Shown piece by piece: positions 32,102 through 36,022 of a DNA stretch of 36,022 bases (within the stretch, counting starts at the first letter, position 1; each line of letters opens with the position of its first letter). The notes below the pieces were generated by a model that worked only from the letters and a program-made list of their open reading frames with translations, was not told where the DNA came from and did no database searches. The stretch comes from Gammaproteobacteria bacterium (GTDB taxonomy: Bacteria; Pseudomonadota; Gammaproteobacteria; Arenicellales; JAJDZL01). The position numbers were made by a program, and so were the translations under genes. The stretch spans positions 1 to 36,022 of the forward strand of contig JAJDZL010000132.1 of assembly GCA_022824665.1 (NCBI GenBank). Reading direction: 5' to 3'.

Positions 32102-32959
32102 ATGAAGAAGTTCAAATTAATCGGCATATTTGGAAACTTTGAAGTCGCCGCGGTGGCTGAGGTTGCAGCACAAGTAACCGACATACTTGCGCGGCACAGT
32201 GTCGGCTACGAACAGTACACATCGCCGGTCGGTGACTTTACCGAACTCGACGGCATCGATAATCCAATGCTCGACCTTGCCGTGGTGATTGGCGGCGACG
32301 GCACATTCATGAACGTCGCGCGTCGAAGAGCCGGCCACGACGCACCCCTGCTTGGTGTCAATCTGGGCAGACGAGGTTTTCTGACAGATGTTGCGGTACG
32401 TGAAATCAGCGAATCCTTCGAACAGATGCTAAAGGGTAATTTTCAAATCGAAACCCGCATTTTGCTGGAAGCATCGCTAAGCTCGAATGATGCTGACAAC
32501 GACAAGCGGGCATTTAGCGCACTGAACGACATCGTCGTTTACAAGACCAACTTCGGGCGTCTGCTGGATTTCAGAATCTCGGTCGACCGTGAATTTGTAA
32601 CCGCACTTCGCGCAGACGGCGTCATTGTTGCGACACCGACCGGCGCCACTGCCTACGCATTGTCTGCCGGCGGACCGGTTCTATACCCCAGTTTACCGGC
32701 AATTGAGCTCGTACCAATCAGCCCTCACACTCTCACTCAGCGACCGGTCGTTGTCAGTGATACCAGCGTCTTTGATATTGAGCTCTTAAATGCGGAATCC
32801 GGCAACGCGAATCTAGTCGTGGATGGACATGTTCGTCGGGAGCTAACGGGCCGAGAAATAATCACTGTCCGACGATCAGACCTGTCAATTGATTTTGTCA
32901 GAATTCAGGGTCACACATTCTTTAATGCACTGCGACACAAACTGGGCTGGGGTGTCTAG
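32102..32959 (+). CDS. nadK: NAD kinase
   Basis: NadK phosphorylates NAD to NADP. Starting at ATG 32102 (MKKFKLIGIFG) the protein has 285 residues; the frame is open to 32015, but the extra 29 residues do not fit the family. Hallmarks are the GGDGTFM motif (64-70), LLGVNLGRRGFLTDV, ADGVIVATPTGATAYALSAGGPVLYPSLPAIELVPISPHTL and the C-terminal FFNALRHKLGWG, as in E. coli NadK. No clear SD precedes the ATG. It is divergent from hrcA and 21 bases from recN. Confidence 0.95.
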   Translation: MKKFKLIGIFGNFEVAAVAEVAAQVTDILARHSVGYEQYTSPVGDFTELDGIDNPMLDLAVVIGGDGTFMNVARRRAGHDAPLLGVNLGRRGFLTDVAVREISESFEQMLKGNFQIETRILLEASLSSNDADNDKRAFSALNDIVVYKTNFGRLLDFRISVDREFVTALRADGVIVATPTGATAYALSAGGPVLYPSLPAIELVPISPHTLTQRPVVVSDTSVFDIELLNAESGNANLVVDGHVRRELTGREIITVRRSDLSIDFVRIQGHTFFNALRHKLGWGV

Positions 32960-32980
32960 TCCACCCGTGAATCTGATGGC

Positions 32981-34648
32981 ATGATCAAGTCGCTGTATAT
33001 CAAAAATTACCTGCTAATTGAAGAAGTCCAGATTGACTTTGAAAGCGGTCTTACGGTCATCACGGGTGAGACCGGCGCGGGTAAATCCCTGATTATTGAC
33101 TCCATCGAACTGGCCATCGGCGCGCGGGCGGACTCCGGCATCGTACGCCGCGGATGCGACAAGGCAGAGATTTTTGTCACCTTTGACGCGGACCGCGAGG
33201 GTGTTCAGGAATGGCTGCACGAACACGATATGTATGAAGGGAGCGAAGCGATTCTGCAGCGTATTATTTTTCGTGATCGACCATCGCGCGCTTACCTCAA
33301 CTCCCGTCCCCTAACGCTGAACAGCATTCGGGATATTGCATCCCGAATTGTTGCCATCCACGGCCAAAGCGAACATCAAACCCTGCAAAAGCCCGCAACT
33401 CAGCGCGACATACTTGATGGCTTTGGTGATGGACTTGACACGGCACGAAAAGTGTCTGAACTGGCGTCTGCTATCCGACGCGCGGAAACTGAAAAAGCGG
33501 GTCTGGAAGACAGGTTCCGAACGTTGAATGACAAGCTCGACTTGCTGCAGCACCAATTCGACACACTCAAGCAGCTCGAACCAGCGGCCGGTGAATTTTC
33601 CGAATTGAAAGCGGAGCACATCAAAGTGACACATGCCAGTGAACTGGCCGCCACTCTGGGCGAGATTTCCTACCAGTTGTTTTATTCGGATGACATGACG
33701 GTTAGCAACACCCTGGCCGAGTCTGTCAGGCGAATTGACAAGTTGCTTGATGTGGACGATTCGCTTGCGCAGTTTAAGGAGCTCCTCTGCGAAGCTCAAA
33801 TGCGGGTTGATGATGTGGCGCGTGAGCTCAACGTCATTTCTGAACGAACCGAATTTGATCCTGCACGGATTGGCATGCTCGAAGAGCGGATGGCAGCGCT
33901 CCAGCAGCAGGCCAGAATTCATGGTGTTGACGCTGATTTGCTGCCGGATACTGCGGCTGCTCTCGGTGCTCAAATTGACGAGATAGAAACGGCACTTGGT
34001 GAAGTTGCCAGCAGCGACGAAAAACTCAGTCAACTGAAAGCGGAACATCGGTCCACCTCGGCGACACTGACCGAAAAACGAAAAAAAGCCGCACGCAGAC
34101 TAGGCGCAGCGGTGACTGAAAACATGCAGTATTTGGGCATGGCAGACGGTGAATTCAGTGTGGACTTGATTGCTGAAGAGCCTGATACGTTTGCTGGCTT
34201 TGGTCATGAAACTGTTCGCTTTGTCGTCTCAACTGCACCTGGACAGGAGCCTGGCCCCTTAGCTTCGGTTGCCTCTGGCGGTGAGCTCTCGCGACTCAGT
34301 CTGGCTATTCAGGTCGTAGCCGCCAATGTCACGCAAGTGCCTTCGGTCGTGTTCGATGAAATTGATGTTGGCATCGGTGGCAAGGTCGCCGAGCGCGTGG
34401 GCCGGTTGCTTCGCACACTCGGCAAATCGTTGCAGATATTCTGCGTTACGCACTTGCCGCAGGTCGCTGCCAAGGGCGACCAGCAACTGAATGTAACGAA
34501 GAGCACCAGATCAGCGTCCAACATTCAGATTCAGCGACTGGACGAACAACAGCGCGTTAAGGAGATAGCAAGAATGCTTTCGGGTGCTAAAATAACGGCT
34601 CGTACTACTGAACACGCCAGGGAACTGCTTACTCAGAGTGGAATATGA
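32981..34648 (+). CDS. recN: DNA repair protein RecN
   Basis: RecN is an SMC-like ATPase for double-strand break repair. In the 555 residues Walker A is GETGAGKS (29-36). A long coiled coil (about 165-375) interrupts the ATPase. The C-terminal part has the signature SGGELSRLSLAIQV, Walker B SVVFDEIDVGIGG and the VTHLPQVAAKGDQ switch. Length is normal. Its stop overlaps the next gene's ATG (ATGA, 34645-34648). nadK-recN-bamE order is known from E. coli. Confidence 0.96.
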   Translation: MIKSLYIKNYLLIEEVQIDFESGLTVITGETGAGKSLIIDSIELAIGARADSGIVRRGCDKAEIFVTFDADREGVQEWLHEHDMYEGSEAILQRIIFRDRPSRAYLNSRPLTLNSIRDIASRIVAIHGQSEHQTLQKPATQRDILDGFGDGLDTARKVSELASAIRRAETEKAGLEDRFRTLNDKLDLLQHQFDTLKQLEPAAGEFSELKAEHIKVTHASELAATLGEISYQLFYSDDMTVSNTLAESVRRIDKLLDVDDSLAQFKELLCEAQMRVDDVARELNVISERTEFDPARIGMLEERMAALQQQARIHGVDADLLPDTAAALGAQIDEIETALGEVASSDEKLSQLKAEHRSTSATLTEKRKKAARRLGAAVTENMQYLGMADGEFSVDLIAEEPDTFAGFGHETVRFVVSTAPGQEPGPLASVASGGELSRLSLAIQVVAANVTQVPSVVFDEIDVGIGGKVAERVGRLLRTLGKSLQIFCVTHLPQVAAKGDQQLNVTKSTRSASNIQIQRLDEQQRVKEIARMLSGAKITARTTEHARELLTQSGI

Positions 34649-35133
34649 TTCACCTTGCCCGACAGATTCAACCTGAACACATCGTTCGGGATGCAACGAT
34701 TGCAGATGTTGACAGCATTTTTGCACTAATGCGCACGTACACCGCTACCGGTGTGCTGCTGCCGCGCTCGAAAGCAGATATTTGTGACAACGTGTTGAAG
34801 TTCAGCGTAATCGAGTATGACGGCGAAACTGTCGCCTGTGCAGCACTGGAGATTTTTACGTCAGAGTTGTGTGAAATCAGGAGCCTTGTGGTCGATGAAC
34901 GCAGCAGCCGCAGTGGCTTTGGACGCATGCTGGTTGAAGAATTAATTTGCAAGGCCAATGTTCTTGGACTCAAACGAATTATGGCGTTGACGTATGTTCC
35001 GGAATTCTTTCACAATTTGGGCTTTACAACCGTACGAAAGGAAATTTTTCCGGAGAAAGTCTGGGGTGTTTGCGTCAAGTGCCACAAATTCAACGACTGT
35101 GATGAAATCGCAGTTGTTAAAAATATATCCTGA
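34645..35133 (+). CDS. Short GNAT-family N-acetyltransferase resembling N-acetylglutamate synthase
   Basis: This 162-residue protein has a GNAT domain: IRDATIADVDSIFALMRTYTATGVLLPRS at the start, then EIRSLVVDERSSRSGFGRMLVEELICKA, where R/Q-x-x-G-x-G/A binds acetyl-CoA. The ending YVPEFFHNLGFTTVRKEIFPEKVW and CVKCHKFNDCDE is typical of the stand-alone ArgA-type acetyltransferases, which lack the amino-acid kinase domain of classical ArgA. It is translationally coupled to recN. Activity on glutamate, the first step of arginine synthesis, is likely by family, but the substrate is not proven by sequence. Confidence 0.8.
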   Translation: MIHLARQIQPEHIVRDATIADVDSIFALMRTYTATGVLLPRSKADICDNVLKFSVIEYDGETVACAALEIFTSELCEIRSLVVDERSSRSGFGRMLVEELICKANVLGLKRIMALTYVPEFFHNLGFTTVRKEIFPEKVWGVCVKCHKFNDCDEIAVVKNIS

Positions 35134-35166
35134 CCCGTTTTCGCCAACTAACTGCCAGCAAATTCA

Positions 35167-35907
35167 ATGACAGCGAAGTCTATTCGATCTATTTTGATCT
35201 GTATCTGCCTAAGCGGCGTTCTAATCGCCGGATGCACGGTATATCGACCGGAAATTCACCAGGGACAAAACGTTGAGCCAGAAGATGTTGAACTGGTAAC
35301 TCAAGGGATGAGTCCTGCTGAGGTTCTGGACATTCTCGGTACTCCGCTCGTAACCGATGTCTTTAACCAGGAGCGTTGGGATTACGTTTATAACGCTTAC
35401 GATCGTGACCAAAATCAAACCGATCTCAAACGGGTTAGCATTTTCTTTAAAGACGGTGTTGTTGAAAGCGTACAAACCGATACCCAGCTGGCAAGTCCTG
35501 ATGATGATGTCGATTACATAGCCGAGCGACGAGGCAAGCGCAAGGGGTGGTTCAAATCAACCAGGCAAAAGTTCTCTGATTTTTTTCAGCGTGAGAACGA
35601 AGAGGAAGGTGCCGAGGCAACCGATGCTCAAAACGAGCTCGTTGTCGAAGATGAAGCAACTCTCGACAATGAAGAAGTTGCAGAAGACGAAGAAGCGATT
35701 AAAGAAGAAATCGCTGATGAAATAGAACCTGATACTCAGGAAGCGCAGGCCGCGGACGAAGTCAGTGACACCACCGAAACGCCCACCAAGAGCAATGGCT
35801 GGTTTAAGTCGATTGGGCAAAAGTTTTCCAATTTCTTCAACCGGAAAGATAAAGACGAATCAGAAAATAGCACTGAAGAAGATAACAGCACTGAAGAAGA
35901 TAACTGA
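35167..35907 (+). CDS. bamE: Outer membrane assembly lipoprotein BamE with long acidic C-terminal extension
   Basis: BamE is the small lipoprotein of the BAM complex that inserts outer membrane proteins. The signal ends in the lipobox IAGC with Cys23 lipidated. Residues about 35-105 are the SmpA/OmlA domain (GMSPAEVLDILGTPLVTDVFNQERWDYVY). Normal BamE proteins are around 110-150 residues; this one has 246. The extra part is highly acidic and contains two copies of a GWFKS-x3-KF-S-x-FF motif (127-140 and 211-224), each followed by charged residues. An exact 18-bp tandem duplication ends the gene. The function of the tail is unknown. Confidence 0.85.
   Translation: MTAKSIRSILICICLSGVLIAGCTVYRPEIHQGQNVEPEDVELVTQGMSPAEVLDILGTPLVTDVFNQERWDYVYNAYDRDQNQTDLKRVSIFFKDGVVESVQTDTQLASPDDDVDYIAERRGKRKGWFKSTRQKFSDFFQRENEEEGAEATDAQNELVVEDEATLDNEEVAEDEEAIKEEIADEIEPDTQEAQAADEVSDTTETPTKSNGWFKSIGQKFSNFFNRKDKDESENSTEEDNSTEEDN
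35869..35904 (+). repeat. Exact 18-bp tandem repeat at the end of bamE
   Basis: The unit agcactgaagaagataac is present twice (35869-35886 and 35887-35904) directly before the TGA stop, adding STEEDN twice to the protein. The perfect identity points to a recent slippage-type duplication. Confidence 0.85.
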
Positions 35908-36022
35908 ATCAGGAAAACGTAAAGTCTTTCGCTCCCCTCCAACATTACCTCCATTTACCGAAGCAGGTCTGTAGCCTGCAAACTCAGAATCGCCAACCGA
36001 TATTACCAGATGCTTGCGTATT
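35908..36022. other. Sequence after bamE to the window end
   Basis: Short stretch without a gene. It contains the weak inverted repeat GCAGG-N7-CCTGC (35963-35979), with no T-run after it. Confidence 0.4.

Noticed and set aside
33311-34048. 245-residue minus-strand frame inside recN
   Set aside because: Antisense to a complete recN; no domain seen.
1-36022. CRISPR arrays, insertion sequences or prophage genes
   Set aside because: No spaced direct repeats, transposases with terminal repeats or phage structural genes were found; the only repeats are the Rpn duplication and short tandem repeats.

Overview
The window reads as chromosomal DNA of a gammaproteobacterium of moderate GC content (about 50 % by eye). 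The evidence is gene order: rpsP-rimM-trmD-rplS, yoaA-tsaB, ffh next to a CorB-type gene, and grpE divergent from nadK-recN-bamE, as in E. coli. An hrcA gene heads the grpE-dnaK-dnaJ cluster, which argues against an enteric bacterium. I cannot name the genus. No phage, IS element or CRISPR array was seen.

Layout. 1-602: the 3' end of an Rpn-family nuclease gene, followed by a tandem, N-terminally truncated copy of the same 3' end. Both copies carry a strong internal ribosome binding site. 892-2768: a candidate operator, then DUF4396 membrane protein, CopC and CopD (copper handling). 2836-8003: pcnB (-), tRNA-Glu (+), cnoX (+), xerD (-) and a large secreted TPR protein (-). 8125-10132: the ribosomal and tRNA-modification operon rpsP-rimM-trmD-rplS (-). 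10525-19960: a catabolic cluster, all on the minus strand. It encodes a TorT-like binding protein, the ATPase and permease of a ribose-type ABC transporter, a LamB/YcsF (PxpA) protein, a free-standing biotinyl carrier domain, a biotin carboxylase, AHS1 (PxpB) and AHS2 (PxpC) subunits, and a LysR regulator. 20503-24471: a small membrane protein, ffh, a CNNM/CBS transporter and tsaB. 24468-31448 (-): hrcA-grpE-dnaK-dnaJ followed closely by yoaA-tsaB. 32102-35907 (+): nadK-recN-(short N-acetylglutamate-synthase-like gene)-bamE.

The most interesting system is the 10.5-20 kb cluster. Biotin carboxylase, biotin carrier and the AHS1/AHS2 pair are the parts of urea carboxylase (BC, BCCP and the carboxyltransferase built from AHS1-AHS2 domains), here on four separate genes. 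They sit with a LamB/YcsF protein of the 5-oxoprolinase/lactam family and a dedicated importer. I infer a split, biotin-dependent N-carboxylase/hydrolase for an imported amide, lactam or other small nitrogen compound whose identity the sequence does not give. The cluster lies between ffh and rpsP, genes that are neighbours in many gammaproteobacteria, so it looks like an insertion into a conserved locus.

Second are the Rpn duplicates. Full-length Rpn nucleases of E. coli are known to be inhibited by a small C-terminal protein made from an internal start. Here that C-terminal part exists twice, once as a free-standing gene. Other notable points are a near-perfect sigma-32 promoter for dnaK overlapping the grpE stop codon, a BamE with a long acidic repeat-bearing tail, and several palindromes in the regulatory regions.
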